Positions 53,970-64,000 of a stretch of 64,000 nucleotides of DNA are shown here, in pieces. This DNA comes from Mycoplasmopsis cynos. Its GTDB lineage: Bacteria > Bacillota_I > Bacilli_A > Mycoplasmatales > Metamycoplasmataceae. The notes beneath the pieces are model-generated. The model was not told where the DNA came from and made no database searches. It saw nothing but the letters and a program-made list of their open reading frames with translations. The stretch is from NCBI RefSeq assembly GCF_900660545.1, contig NZ_LR214986.1, forward strand, positions 806,001 to 870,000. The letters run 5' to 3'. The position numbers and the translations under genes are program-made. Position 1 is the stretch's first letter. Every line of letters starts with the position of its first letter.

Positions 53970-55778
53970 TTATTTCTTTTGATCTATATTCGTTTTAAGA
54001 ATTGATAAAAATGCTTCTTGCGGCACTTCTATACTTCCTAACTTTTTCATTCTTTTCTTGCCTTCTTTTTGTTTTTTAAGAAGTTTTTGTCGTCTAGTAA
54101 CATCTCCACCATAAAGTTTGGCAGTAACATCTTTACGATAAGCTTTAATTGTTTCCCTTGCAATGATTTTTCCGCCAATTGTAGCTTGAACTGGTACTTC
54201 AAAGTTTTGTCTTGGAATAGCGTCTTTTAATTTAACACATAACTCTCTAGCATTTTCATAGGCTCTATCACGATGGGTAATCATTGAAAATGCATCAACT
54301 TTATCACCATTCAATAAAATATCAACTTTGACAAGATCACTTTCACGATATCCAATTCATTCATATTCAAATGAAGCATATCCCTTTGTTGAAGATTTCA
54401 AACGATCAAAGAAATCGAAAATTGTTTCAGCAAGCGGCAACTCATAAACAACTGAACTTCTCTTTGAATCGATCATCTCTAAGGATTTATAAATTCCCCT
54501 CTTATTTTGACAAAGCTCCATTACATTTCCGATATATTCATTTGGAATAAAGATATGAGCTTCTACATATGGTTCTTCAATTTTTTCGATATAAGTTCTA
54601 TCTGGTAAAAGAGTTGGATTTGCAATCATTTGAATTTCATTATTTGTTAAATACACCTTATATTCAACACTTGGACTAGTTGCTATAATTCCAACTTTAT
54701 ATTCACGATCTAATCTTTCTTGAAGGATTTCCATATGTAATAAACCTAAAAATCCAACTCTAAAACCAAATCCTAAAGCTTTTGAAGTTTCTTGCTCTCA
54801 TGTAATTGATGAATCACTCAAAGAAATTTTTTCCAAACTTTCTTTTAATTGAGCATAATCTCTAGTATCAACTGGATAAAATCCTGTAAATACAACAGGT
54901 TTCATCTTTTTATATCCAGGCAACGCTGTTGGAGTCGGGTTTTCAATTAATGTAATAGTATCACCTACATTAACTTCTTTTGCATCCCTAATAGCAGCTG
55001 AAACTCAACCAACTTCGCCAGCTTGTAGTGAATCTTTTTTTGTCTCATAAGGATTTCTAACTCCCAGATCAATTACATGATAAAAATTTCTCTCATCATT
55101 TCTTGACATAAATTTAAATTTATCACCAGTTTTTAATTGACCTTCAAAAATCCGAACTAACATAACAACACCACGATAAGGATCAAAATAACTATCAAAA
55201 ATTAATGCTTTTAATGGTTTATTGTCATCAGCATCTATTGGGCTTGGAATATATTTAATTATTGCATCAAGTAAATTATCAACTCCAAATCCGGTTTTAG
55301 CAGAAACTAATACTGCATTATCAGTCGGAATTCCAATAACATCTTCAATTTCTTTTTTAACTTCTTCAACATTAGCACTAGGTAAATCAATTTTATTTAT
55401 AACAGGAATTATTTTTAAATTATTTTCGAAAGCTAGATAAACATTAGCTAGTGTTTGGGCCTCAATCCCTTGTGTTGCATCTACGATTAATAATGCTCCT
55501 TCAGAAGCCGCTAATGACCGAGAAACTTCATAAGTAAAATCAACATGTCCTGGTGTATCGATTAAATGAAAAACATAGTCCTTATACTTAATTTGGACTG
55601 CATTTAATTTAATTGTAATACCTCGTTCTTTTTCAAGTTCCATTGAATCAAGAAATTGATCAGTAAGTTCGCGGTTAGGAACTGTATTTGTAATTTCCAA
55701 AATCCTATCTGCTAAGGTACTTTTCCCATGATCGATATGCGCAATAATTGAAAAATTTTTTATTTTTGATTTATCCAT
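53970..55778 (-). CDS. lepA: Elongation factor 4 (LepA)
   Basis: Ribosome back-translocating GTPase, 602 aa. G motifs [18 protein letters not shown] and NKIDLP are intact. The LepA-specific C-terminal domain includes [40 protein letters not shown]. First gene of the lepA-pepO-hypothetical operon. Confidence 0.96.
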
Positions 55779-55998
55779 AATTGATTTATATTATATTAAA
55801 AAATATCTTTTTTATAAATGTTCGTTCATTAAAGTAAATGTGTGAAATAACCTAAATTTTTATACAGGGTAGTGGAAGAATTAAAATGATACAGGTTCGA
55901 TAAAAATGATATAACTTATATATCATCAAGTATGAGACAGTTTTTGTTATGTTTTTAGTCCTAAAAAATAGGACTATTTTATTGAAAATTTTAAATAT

Positions 55999-56247
55999 TT
56001 AAAATTGATATTTTTTATTAAAAGAGTTAACATAAGAGTTAGAAAACATAAAATATTTTCTTAAAATTTTTCTATATAAATTTTTAAAAATGGAATTTTT
56101 TTGTTTTTTTAATCTAGATTTCATTACGCTATAGCGGGCCTTATATTTTTTAATCTCCACGTTCTTAATTGCAATTAAGAGTCCTTTCTTCTTTAAAAAA
56201 GTAAGCAAAAACTTTTGTAAAAACACGTTGTGTTTTTGGCTATACAT
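55999..56247 (-). other. Short ORF shared with 63070-63345 (repeat-borne)
   Basis: 82 codons; KFLLTFLKKKGLLIAIKNVE then IKKYKAR matches KFLLTSLKRQWFLIAVKSEE, IKKYKAR at 63070-63345. Basic, hydrophobic in the middle, no known domain. Probably a fragment of an unidentified mobile element rather than a host gene. Confidence 0.4.
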
Positions 56248-56649
56248 TCCTTTTATAAATAAAAATCTTATATTTTTAAATGCAAAAAAACCTTTGTATT
56301 TTTAAAAAATATTTTTTAAATTTCTTAGAAAATATTAAAATTTTTATGTATCAATTTTTATATATTCATTGATATTGATATAAAGTTTTTTAAGCGATAA
56401 TAAAATTTTTAAAAGTGCTTTTTTCAATATTAATAGAATCTACATTTTTACTTGTAAGAAGTCTATTAAATTTAATCATATATTCTTGCATTGTTTTAAA
56501 AAATGAACCACTTTTTTTGTAAAGAAAAGCTAACTTTGTAACGGCAGGTATTGAAATATAAAGCCCTCTTTTGAACGCTCACATTTCTGAAAAACTCAAA
56601 TATTTTCCGCTTGGTTCTTTAGCAAAATATTTTTTTGCCGTTATATCTT

Positions 56650-57720
56650 ACAACACCATTTAAAACTTTTTCTATTAATAACAAGATCAATGGCTCAATT
56701 GCCATTTTTCTTACCCTCTTGGTTAAAAACATTATGTTTTGAAATTAATTTATTATTTCTTGTATTGTAATAATCTCTAAAGCCATTAGAGTTTAGTCTT
56801 AAGTCATTTAAATTCTTTAAATTATTTTTATCAATATAAACTGGATATTTGTCTAATGCAGTTCTAAATGATCTTTCTATACGAGGTTTATGAGCAGGAT
56901 TAGATGAACATTTTATTTCTATACCTTTTTCATTTAGAATTTTTTCAAACGCTGTTTGATTGTTTTCATTACCCCAAAATGTTCTTCTTTTATCTGAATA
57001 AATCATTTTAGGAAAACCATGTTTTTAAAAACCATTTCTAGTAATATTTGATAAGCTAATGTTGTTTCTTGTTCTTCAAATCAAACTGCTAATAAACAAC
57101 CAGTAGCCGCATCGATAGCGCGATATAAATAAACAGGTTTTTCATCTTTAAGATATGGTTCAAATTGTGCATCAATTTCAACTATTTCTCCGTAACTTAA
57201 ATTCTTTTTAAGATTTAAAGCTATATGTTTCTTTTCATTTTTAGCAACTTCATTTTTAAAATTTTTAAGAATTAGTGTTATCTCATCAGAAATTTTTTTC
57301 TTGATTCTCTTGCTATTTTTTTGCCTCTTCTGGTTGTGTGGATTGTATGAAGCCCTAATTGATTAAATCTTTGAATAAGTGTTTTATATGTCATCAAACT
57401 TTTTAATTCTTCACTTAAATATGAGTAATAAAATTCTTTAATTAAAAGTTGATTATTTATTTATTGTATATTCAAAATTTCTTTACATTTAGAAATATAT
57501 TTCAGTTAAGCTATCACTTATATGTGATGCTTTTTTTGTGAATTTATTTTTATGAGAAATTTGAATTTTTTCTCTACTTCTTATTATCTTTTTATATCTT
57601 TTTATTGATGATACACATAGACCTGTTTTGATGCTTAATGTTCTTGCATTTTCATCGATATTTTCAGCAATCAATATAAAAAATCTCTCTCTATTTCTTT
57701 CAAAATTTGTTAATTTTTTT
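56650..57720 (-). pseudogene. IS1202-like transposase, multiply frameshifted
   Basis: Blocks in different frames: IDENARTLSIKTGLCVSSIK (HTH), a middle part reading LYRAIDAATGCLLAVWFEEQ, and MIYSDKRRTFWGNENNQTAF, SSNPAHKPRIERSF, NGFRDYYNTRNNKLISKHN. The order matches DDE transposases of the IS1202 group, where the last Glu lies in RIERSF. Frameshifts and stops between blocks show it is dead. Confidence 0.75.
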
Positions 57721-57917
57721 ATTTATTTAAATTGAATAATATTTCCATATATAAGTTATATCACTTTTATCGAACCTGTATCATTTTAATTCTTCCATTA
57801 CCACGTATAAAAATCTAGGTTATTTGCACAATTTTTGAATGAATTATTTAAAAACGATTATTTTTGAGTAAATATTTTATATTTTTTATATATGGAAATG
57901 ATTACAGGAGAGAGAAT

Positions 57918-60900
57918 ATGAATTTAAAAAGAAAATTTCTATTAATTTGTGGCGGAATGTCTAGTGTTATCCTATTGCCATTAGCACTAGTTTCTACTAA
58001 CCCAACAACAAATGATGGTACTGAAAATGGTGCAAATATAGCATTAGGCAAATCTACAGAACAAAATGATTTCGAAAACGGTACTGAGTTTAAGGGATCA
58101 AAAGCTGTTGACGGAGATTTTAACACAAGATGAGCAACTAATCAAAGCGATCCTTCAAATGGGGCTAAAACTTTAATAATTGATCTAAGGTCAGAACAAA
58201 AAGTTAGCTCATTTCAATTATTTTTAGAAAGAGATAATATTACAGGATTTAAACTTTTTGCTTCTAATCAAAAAGAAAATTTGGACAATGATGCAAATAA
58301 AGTTTTTGAATGAATTGAATCAAAACAAAATTTAAGAAGAACCATTTACTATGGTAATTTTACTTCAATTAAAGAAAATGTTAGATATGTAATGCTTAAA
58401 GTGACTAATTGAAGCGAGAGTGGTAGAACCATAAAACCTAACTTAAAATGAAAAAACATTTCTGTGAAAGAACTAGAATTATACACTGAACCTATGGACC
58501 TTCAAAACAACATTTATAATGTATTAGAAAAAATTCAAGATTGAAGACCAACAATTAATGCAGATGGTAATAAAATTACTTTACCTGAAGGAATTGATTC
58601 TTCTAGAATTGAAATTCATGCTGATTATGAACAAATAATAGATAGCAAAGGTAATGTTTTTAAACCCCTCACTTCCAAAACTGTTGAATTATTAGTTATC
58701 TATACAGATAAAAAGGGAAAAAAACATAAAGTGAAACCTGCTTCTAATTTGGAGGTTACTGGAAAATTTGTTCAACAAGAAAATAAAAACCCAAAACCAA
58801 AGGTAGCTGTTGAGATAGCGGAATGATATTCAAACTCAAATGAGAATCTTAAATTAAATAAAGACTTTAAAATTTTTGTTAAAGGTAAATTGGATGAAAA
58901 ACTAAATAAAATGTTTAATGAATTAAAATTAGATTTTAAAGATATTTTTAATAAAGAAATAGAAATTAAATCTTTTGTTGATTCAGATACAACGAATGGA
59001 AATATAGTTTTTGACTTAACAGAAAACAAAATTCCAGGTTATGATGAAGAAACATATGAAATGATTATTGATAATAATGTGACAATTAAAGCAGCAAATA
59101 GAATCGGTGCTTTTTGATCTACAAGAACACTTTTACAAATGCTTAAAAGTAGCGAAAACTTTGAACTACCAAAAGGACAAATGAAAGATTACCCAAAATT
59201 TAAGAAGAGAGGGCTTTCATTTGATGTGGGAAGAAAAGCGGTCTCAATGGATATTTTAAAAGCTATTGTTAAAGAAATGTCATGGTATAAAATGAATGAA
59301 CTGCAAGTTCACTTAAGTGACAATTTAATTTTCTTAGAGGATTATGTATCAGATAAAAAAGAAGATAAAGATATAGAGAGATCATTTGATGCATATTCAG
59401 GCTGAAGACTTGAATCTTCAAAATATAAAGAAGTAGATGGTAAAAAAGTATATCTACACAATGAAGATTACCACTATACAATTGATGAGTTCAAAAAATT
59501 TATGAATGATTCAAATGATTTAAGTGTTAATATTGTTCCAGAATTAGACTTTCCAGCTCATGCTCTATCAATTACAAAAATTTGAAAAGAATTTGCAGTT
59601 AAAAAATTTGGTACAAATGCTAATGGCAAAAGAACATTGGTTGATCATATTGATATCACAAATCCTGAGGCTGTTAAACTTATTAAAGAAATTTTGGATG
59701 ATTATACAAATGAAGGAAAAATTTTTGATAAAAACTCTAGAACAACAGTGCATATAGGTTGTGATGAATTCTTTGATAACCCTGACGCATATTATGACTT
59801 CGCAAATGAAATGTTTAAATACTTTATCGATAAAGGAATTCAAGTTAGGTTATGGGGTAGTTTTACACATATAAGAAGTGCTTCTAAACATATAAAAGAA
59901 GAGTATAAAGATAAAGTGGAGATGAACATTTGAAGTCTAGGTTGAGCTGATCCTTCAGCAACATATGATGAAGGCTACAAATTAATTAACACTCTTGATA
60001 GTCCTACTTATATGGTTCCCAATGGAACAGGTTCGAGAGGTGCTTACAGAGATTTTTTAAATAACAAGAATATATACGATCATTATGAAGCGAATATAAT
60101 GGGTAACTCAAATATTCCGTCCGGTTCACCTCAAATGTTAGGTGGTATGTACGCTATTTGAGGCGATTCTTTATTAGATGTAAGGGCTACTGGTGTTAGT
60201 GAATATGATTTATTTGAGAGATTCAAAGATGCACTACCATATTTTGCTACTAAAGTTTGAGGCGTCGGGTCTGATGGATTAGACTCTACATTTGAAGAAT
60301 ATAGAGATAATGTAATTACAAAAATTGGTAGTGCCCCAAATTCAAACCCTTCTCATAAAATTAAGTTAGAGAAAAATTCTTCTCACTATTTTAGTTATGA
60401 TTTCAAGGGCTCTAGTGATAGCGAAAAACTTCTAGATAAAAAGGGAAAATTTGGAATTATGAATCTTTCTTCAGGAATGAGTACTTCTAACGAAGAAGGA
60501 ATTAGTTCTCTAAAGGTTTTTGACAAAACAGCAAAAGCGGCCACAAATATTGATTTACTAGGCTTTAATAATAGAATTAAGTTTGTAATTAAAAGACAAA
60601 AAGTTTCTGATGTTCAAGAAGAAGAAGTTATTTTTAGTGCCGATACTCCATATGGTCAATTAGCAATAAAAGCAAGACAAAAAGGTTCTACTAAATTTGG
60701 TTTCAGCAGGGAGTTAATGGATTATACTTTTGATTATGAATTACCATATGACAAATGGGTTGAAATTGAATTAGTTAGTGAATTTGATAATGCAAAAAAG
60801 GTAGCAATTACTAAATTGTTTGTAAATGGAAAAGAAACAGGAGGAAAACCTGTTGGAACAAATGGTTCAAGATTAATAGATAAAAAAACTGGTGAATATA

Positions 60901-61505
60901 AAGTTGAACATACATTCACAAATTCTTCATCACTTTTCATTCCTTTGCAATATATTGGAGATGGTAAAAACACATTTAAAGGATACATAACTAATATTGA
61001 ACATTCTCTTAATGAAGCAGACAAAAATAAATTTGAAAAAAGTGTATTAGAAAATATAGATTTTTCACTTAAGTTACTAAAAAATAATAATGTAACAGCA
61101 AGTGATATTTCAATCGAAGGTATTGATAAAAATAAGATAATGAGCGACATTCAATTAATTTCTAAGGATGATAAAAAACTAGTTGTTAAAGTCACTTTAT
61201 CATATAAAAATGATCCAAATATTAGTATAGTCAAGAACAAAATAATAGATTTAGAAAATAAATCAGATAGTGTTGTTGAGCCACTAAAACCAAAAAATAA
61301 CAAGAATAATAAGAAAACGAAAGAAGAGCCAAATTCAACAAATAAAGAAACGCCAAAAGATTCTTCCGATAAATTGTTAGAAAAAACAAATGATGACAAA
61401 AATACGTCAAAAATTGGAACATATATAGCTAGTGCTATAGCAGCAATGTTCGGTTCAATAGCCTTAGTGCTAGGAGTATTGTTATTTAAGAACAAAAACA
61501 AATAA
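57918..61505 (+). CDS. GH20 beta-N-acetylhexosaminidase, surface-anchored multidomain protein
   Basis: 1195 aa. ATG follows AGGAGAG. Signal-type N-terminus without lipobox; then an F5/8-type C (CBM32-like) domain about residues 30-195 (KAVDGDFNTRWATNQ). The GH20 region runs about 310-800, with VHIGCDEFF (catalytic Asp616-Glu617), RGLSFDVGRKAVSMDILK and VNIVPELDFPAHA. A LamG-like region follows (about 820-1020), then a Lys/Asn linker and a C-terminal TM (IASAIAAMFGSIALVLGVLL) with a basic tail. It would trim terminal GlcNAc/GalNAc from host glycans at the cell surface, complementing the GH84 enzyme. Confidence 0.92.
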
Positions 61506-61506
61506 G

Positions 61507-61532
61507 AAGAGCGCATATGCCTCTTTTTTTCT
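61507..61532 (+). terminator. GH20 gene terminator
   Basis: AAGAG/CTCTT stem extended by GC/GC with one bulge, followed by Ts. Confidence 0.65.
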
Positions 61533-61544
61533 TTATTAAGTCGT

Positions 61545-61597
61545 AAATTATAAAAGTCATATGCAACTTAAGAATGCAAAGTCAAGTGCAACAGCTT
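61545..61597 (+). repeat. Two abutting IS-end remnants
   Basis: 61545-61569 repeats the unit seen at 7353. It is followed by ATGCAAAGTCAAGTGCAACA, the IS30 terminal repeat, with no element attached. Confidence 0.65.
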
Positions 61598-61669
61598 TTT
61601 ATGTACCCTTATATTTTTATTGCAAAAAAATAAAATTTAATCTTAAAAGTTTTCTATATAATATGATTT

Positions 61670-62404
61670 ATGAAACAAAATTTTAAAACTAAACAACAAT
61701 TGTCAATTTTCATAATGGGATTGTTTGTTCTTTTATCAACTATGTTTTTTGTTTTACTTAATGTTTTAAGAACAAGAATTAATGGTCTTCCAATTGATGA
61801 AAAGGATAACTTTTACATTAACTTTAGTGAAATATTTGACGTTTTTGTATACTTTTTATATTACACAACACTCTCAAACATATTTTTAGGTTTTGTAATG
61901 ATGATTTTATCATTTAAATACAATTCTGAAAAAGTACTTAAATGGACTTTCAACGCAATAATTTTAATCACTATAACTTTTTTAGTATATTGAGCATTAA
62001 TTTCGTGAACTCAAAAATGAAAGGATATTTCAAGATCAATTGGCTCAATAATAACTCGTTGTATCAATCCAATATTAGGATTTATTTGTTTATTTATTGT
62101 TAGAAAAAAAGTGAGATTTTGCATAAAAAGTGTTTTACTTTGTTCTATTCTTGTTATTTCATATTTCTTATTTGCATTTATTGTATATTTCGCAACTGGG
62201 GCAAATGAAAACTTTAAAAATGGAGCAATAATTTATAAATTCCTTCATTTCTATCGTCCTTTCTATGTCAAAAATGGACAATTAGCGATAATTATTCCAC
62301 TTGATATTATTATCTTTTTAATTGGACTTTTTGTACCTATTGCAATTGGTTATTTTTGAAAATTTGTTTACAGAATTCAAAATGCTAAATGCAAAAAACA
62401 ATAA
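61670..62404 (+). CDS. Hypothetical polytopic membrane protein
   Basis: 244 aa with about six TM segments (LSIFIMGLFVLLSTMFFVLL near the start; LDIIIFLIGLFVPIAIGYFW at the end). The short motif FYVKNGQLA sits in the last loop. No assigned family; the topology recalls YwaF-like integral membrane proteins and mycoplasma-specific families. Four TGA Trp. TATAAT at 61657-61662 ends seven bases before ATG with no ribosome site: probably leaderless. Confidence 0.7.
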
Positions 62405-62474
62405 ACAATAATATTTAAATTTTAATTGTTATATGCATAATTGAAAATGCATATAACTTTTTAAACAAACAAAC

Positions 62475-62494
62475 AAAAAAAAAAAAAAAAAAAA
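62475..62494 (+). repeat. A20 tract following AAAC repeats
   Basis: Several AAAC units then 20 As in the spacer after the membrane protein gene. Confidence 0.85.
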
Positions 62495-62631
62495 GATCAA
62501 TAATATGCTATGAAAAATTCATAATCATTTTTCAGTGGATGTGTTATTTAGCAACTTAAATTACTATGTTAAACCTTAAGAAAATACCAAAAAATGAGCA
62601 ACTTTTTATTAAGAAATGAAAAAGGGGATAA

Positions 62632-62748
62632 CTAAATGTAAAAAACAACAACCATTATTTTATTAATGATCATTGTTTCATCAACAAAATTCAAGCTGTC
62701 ATTCGATTTTGCATTTTGAATATTAGAACAAAATCCGAATTCTCTCAC
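62632..62748 (-). CDS. Possible 38-aa ORF with strong ribosome site
   Basis: GTG start preceded by AGGAGAG. Encodes MREFGFCSNIQNAKSNDSLN and a hydrophobic end IMVVVFY. Located 24 bases after another small ORF; may be a pair or a decayed gene. Confidence 0.3.
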   Translation of the reverse strand: MREFGFCSNIQNAKSNDSLNFVDETMIINKIMVVVFYI

Positions 62749-62772
62749 TTTGTTCTCTCCTACAACGCGTTA

Positions 62773-62856
62773 TTAAATCACCCCGAACAAATCTAATATA
62801 CCTATAACAATAAGGAAAAACACCCCGAAGGTAATAAATTTTCATATCCATCTCAT
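62773..62856 (-). CDS. Possible 27-aa single-TM peptide
   Basis: ATG preceded by GAAAGGATTATAT. The product MRWIWKFITFGVFFLIVIGI then LDLFGVI is one membrane helix with Trp read from TGA. It could be the intact start of a decayed membrane protein or a genuine small peptide. Confidence 0.35.
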
Positions 62857-63069
62857 ATATAATCCTTTCTATTAAAATTAATTTTAACACAAGAACAAAA
62901 ATATTTATAAATTATGAAAACATATGTAACTTAAGGATAAATACAGCTTTCTTTTTTTCATGTATTCCATAATAAAATTATTTTTTTAAAAAGGGGCGCC
63001 ATTAAATTATTTAAAAAGTATATATAATCACTATAAAATATCAGAAAGTATTAAAAATATAATTATATA

Positions 63070-63345
63070 TTACATTAATTTACAAACCAAAATTATATGA
63101 TGCAAAATGTTAATGAGTATAGAACATAATTTCATATAATTAAGATAATAAGTAACAATTGGTGATCGCCTAGCTTTATATTTTTTAATTTCCTCACTCT
63201 TAACCGCTATTAAAAACCATTGCCTTTTTAAAGATGTAAGTAAAAACTTACAAAAACACCTTGCTCCCTTGATTTTCTTATATATCCTTTTTGAAATAAA
63301 AACTTTAGTAAGATTTAAATAATATTTTTTACTAATAAGTTGCAC
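63070..63345 (-). other. Repeat-borne ORF, related to 55999-56247
   Basis: 91 codons beginning MQLISKKYYLN within the 34-nt dispersed repeat also found at 21277. The middle is homologous to the ORF at 55999-56247. Likely mobile-element debris; family unknown. Confidence 0.4.
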
Positions 63346-63362
63346 ATGACTTTTGGAATATA
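63325..63362 (-). repeat. Inverted copy of dispersed repeat at 21277
   Basis: Reading the minus strand, TATATTCCAAAAGTCATGTG then CAACTTATTAGTAA, one mismatch from the copy at 21277-21310. Confidence 0.65.
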
Positions 63363-63500
63363 TAAAAATATTTTCTTGATTATTTTAAGAAATATGATAT
63401 ACTAACTTTGATGCTTGCTTATGCAAGACTGTGTATTATTTAAAATATACTTCTTGAGCCAAAATATATAATGCTCCTTTCACTTGAATAATACTAAAAT

Positions 63501-63530
63501 AAAATTTCCACTAAATGTGGAAATTTTCAT
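63501..63530 (+). promoter_or_regulatory. Predicted operator of LacI-family gene
   Basis: AAAATTTCCAC and GTGGAAATTTT form an inverted repeat around TAAAT. The right part extends to GTGGAAATTTTCAT (63517-63530), the exact consensus of the two sites upstream of fruA. TATAAT follows at 63539-63544. Confidence 0.6.
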
Positions 63531-63551
63531 ATCTTTGATATAATAAATTAT

Positions 63552-64000
63552 ATGAAAAATAATAGCAATATTGATAAGAAAACAATATCATATAAAGAAA
63601 TAGCTGAACAAGCTCAAACATCTATTTCTACAATTAGTAGATATTATAATAATGGATATGTTTCAAACAAAACACGAGAAAAAATATTAGAAGTTGTAAC
63701 AAAAAATGAATATTTTCCAAATCATGGGGCTAGATTAATAAGAGGTAAAGATAATTCTATTTTTGTTATTATGCCAGTTTGAGCACAAAATTTATATAAT
63801 TCAATCATAGGCGGTATTATCACTTCATCATCAAAATCTGGTAGAAGAGTTAATACTACATATTCAAACAGTAATACTGTTGATTATATTGAAACTATAA
63901 GATATGCATTATCATGAAGACCATTAGCGATTGTAGTTTTTGTGCCTCAATACGACAAAGACTTATTTGATTTTTTAAGAAAAGTAAGTGATACTACAAT
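63552..64000 (+). CDS. LacI-family transcriptional regulator, partial at window end
   Basis: First 149 codons. HTH domain ISYKEIAE then QTSISTISRYYNNGYVSNKT with the hinge region, followed by the start of the periplasmic-binding-type sugar domain (NSIFVIMPVWAQNLYNSIIG). Likely a sugar-responsive repressor. An operator shared with fruA lies in its own promoter, implying autoregulation and control of fructose uptake. TATAAT ends seven bases before ATG, so the mRNA is probably leaderless. Confidence 0.9.

Larger units (their letters stand above)
55846..57834 (-). mobile_element. Degenerate IS1202-like (ISNCY) element with long inverted ends
   Basis: About 2 kb bounded by roughly 77-bp inverted repeats: AATAACCTAAATTTTTATAC on the left, and AATAACCTAGATTTTTATAC when the right end is read in reverse. 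Both continue into AGAATTAAAATGATACAGG. The transposase inside is broken. Extra sequence (55999-56247) near the left end may be a nested insertion. Relics of the same element lie at 38813 and 30460. Confidence 0.75.
62405..63551. other. Mostly non-coding accessory stretch
   Basis: Contains the A20 tract, two possible small minus-strand ORFs, a repeat-borne ORF at 63070-63345 and the LacI operator region; otherwise no recognisable gene. Confidence 0.5.

Overview
The window comes from a Mycoplasma-type genome, most likely the hominis/synoviae branch (Mycoplasmopsis). It is extremely AT-rich. Nearly every conserved gene is intact only if TGA is read as tryptophan, and a tRNA-Trp with anticodon UCA is present (7597-7671). 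Lipoproteins are abundant, no cell-wall genes are visible, and the IS elements are of types known from mycoplasmas. An intact IdeS-type IgG protease lipoprotein resembles one known to me from Mycoplasma canis, so a canine or related animal mycoplasma is plausible. The species is not settled by the sequence.

Layout. 1-7 kb: a GH84 N-acetylglucosaminidase (partial), a YitT-family membrane protein, and a p37-p29-p69 ABC transporter operon led by a clear TPP riboswitch. 7-12 kb: tRNAs, gpsA, tig, rpsT, asnA. 12-12.7 kb: a decayed lipoprotein gene carrying a 22-A tract. 12.7-17.5 kb: the rimP-nusA-ylxR-infB-apt operon. 17.9-21.3 kb: crr and metK converge, but an IS30-type element has landed in their shared terminator and duplicated it; metK has a SAM-I-like leader RNA. 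21.4-38.7 kb: an accessory lipoprotein zone with the IdeS-like protease, two paralogous lipoproteins plus a pseudogene copy, two long coiled-coil lipoproteins, IS remnants, 5S rRNA and dnaJ. 39-44.7 kb: membrane nuclease mnuA, a putative nuclease, a P-loop kinase-like protein, a PTS IIB-IIA-like protein without catalytic histidines, and an orphan hsdS. 45-49 kb: fruA-fruK and a BI-1-like membrane protein. 49.5-50 kb: five tRNAs. 50-55.8 kb: an RpiR regulator, a hypothetical gene, pepO and lepA. 55.8-57.8 kb: a decayed IS1202-like element. 57.9-62.4 kb: a large GH20 surface hexosaminidase and a membrane protein. 63.5 kb to the end: a LacI-family regulator (partial).

How it fits together. Housekeeping blocks alternate with a host-interaction arsenal: glycan-degrading GH84 and GH20 enzymes, an IgG protease, a membrane nuclease and variable lipoproteins. 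Several lipoprotein genes share a promoter layout with a 16-18 nt A tract a few bases upstream of a TTGTCC-like element, which suggests slipped-strand phase variation. Metabolic control is unusually visible for a mycoplasma: a TPP aptamer on the p37 transporter, a SAM-I-like aptamer on metK, and matching operators upstream of the fructose PTS operon and the LacI gene. Several genes have a TATAAT box only 6-9 nt before ATG, which predicts leaderless mRNAs.
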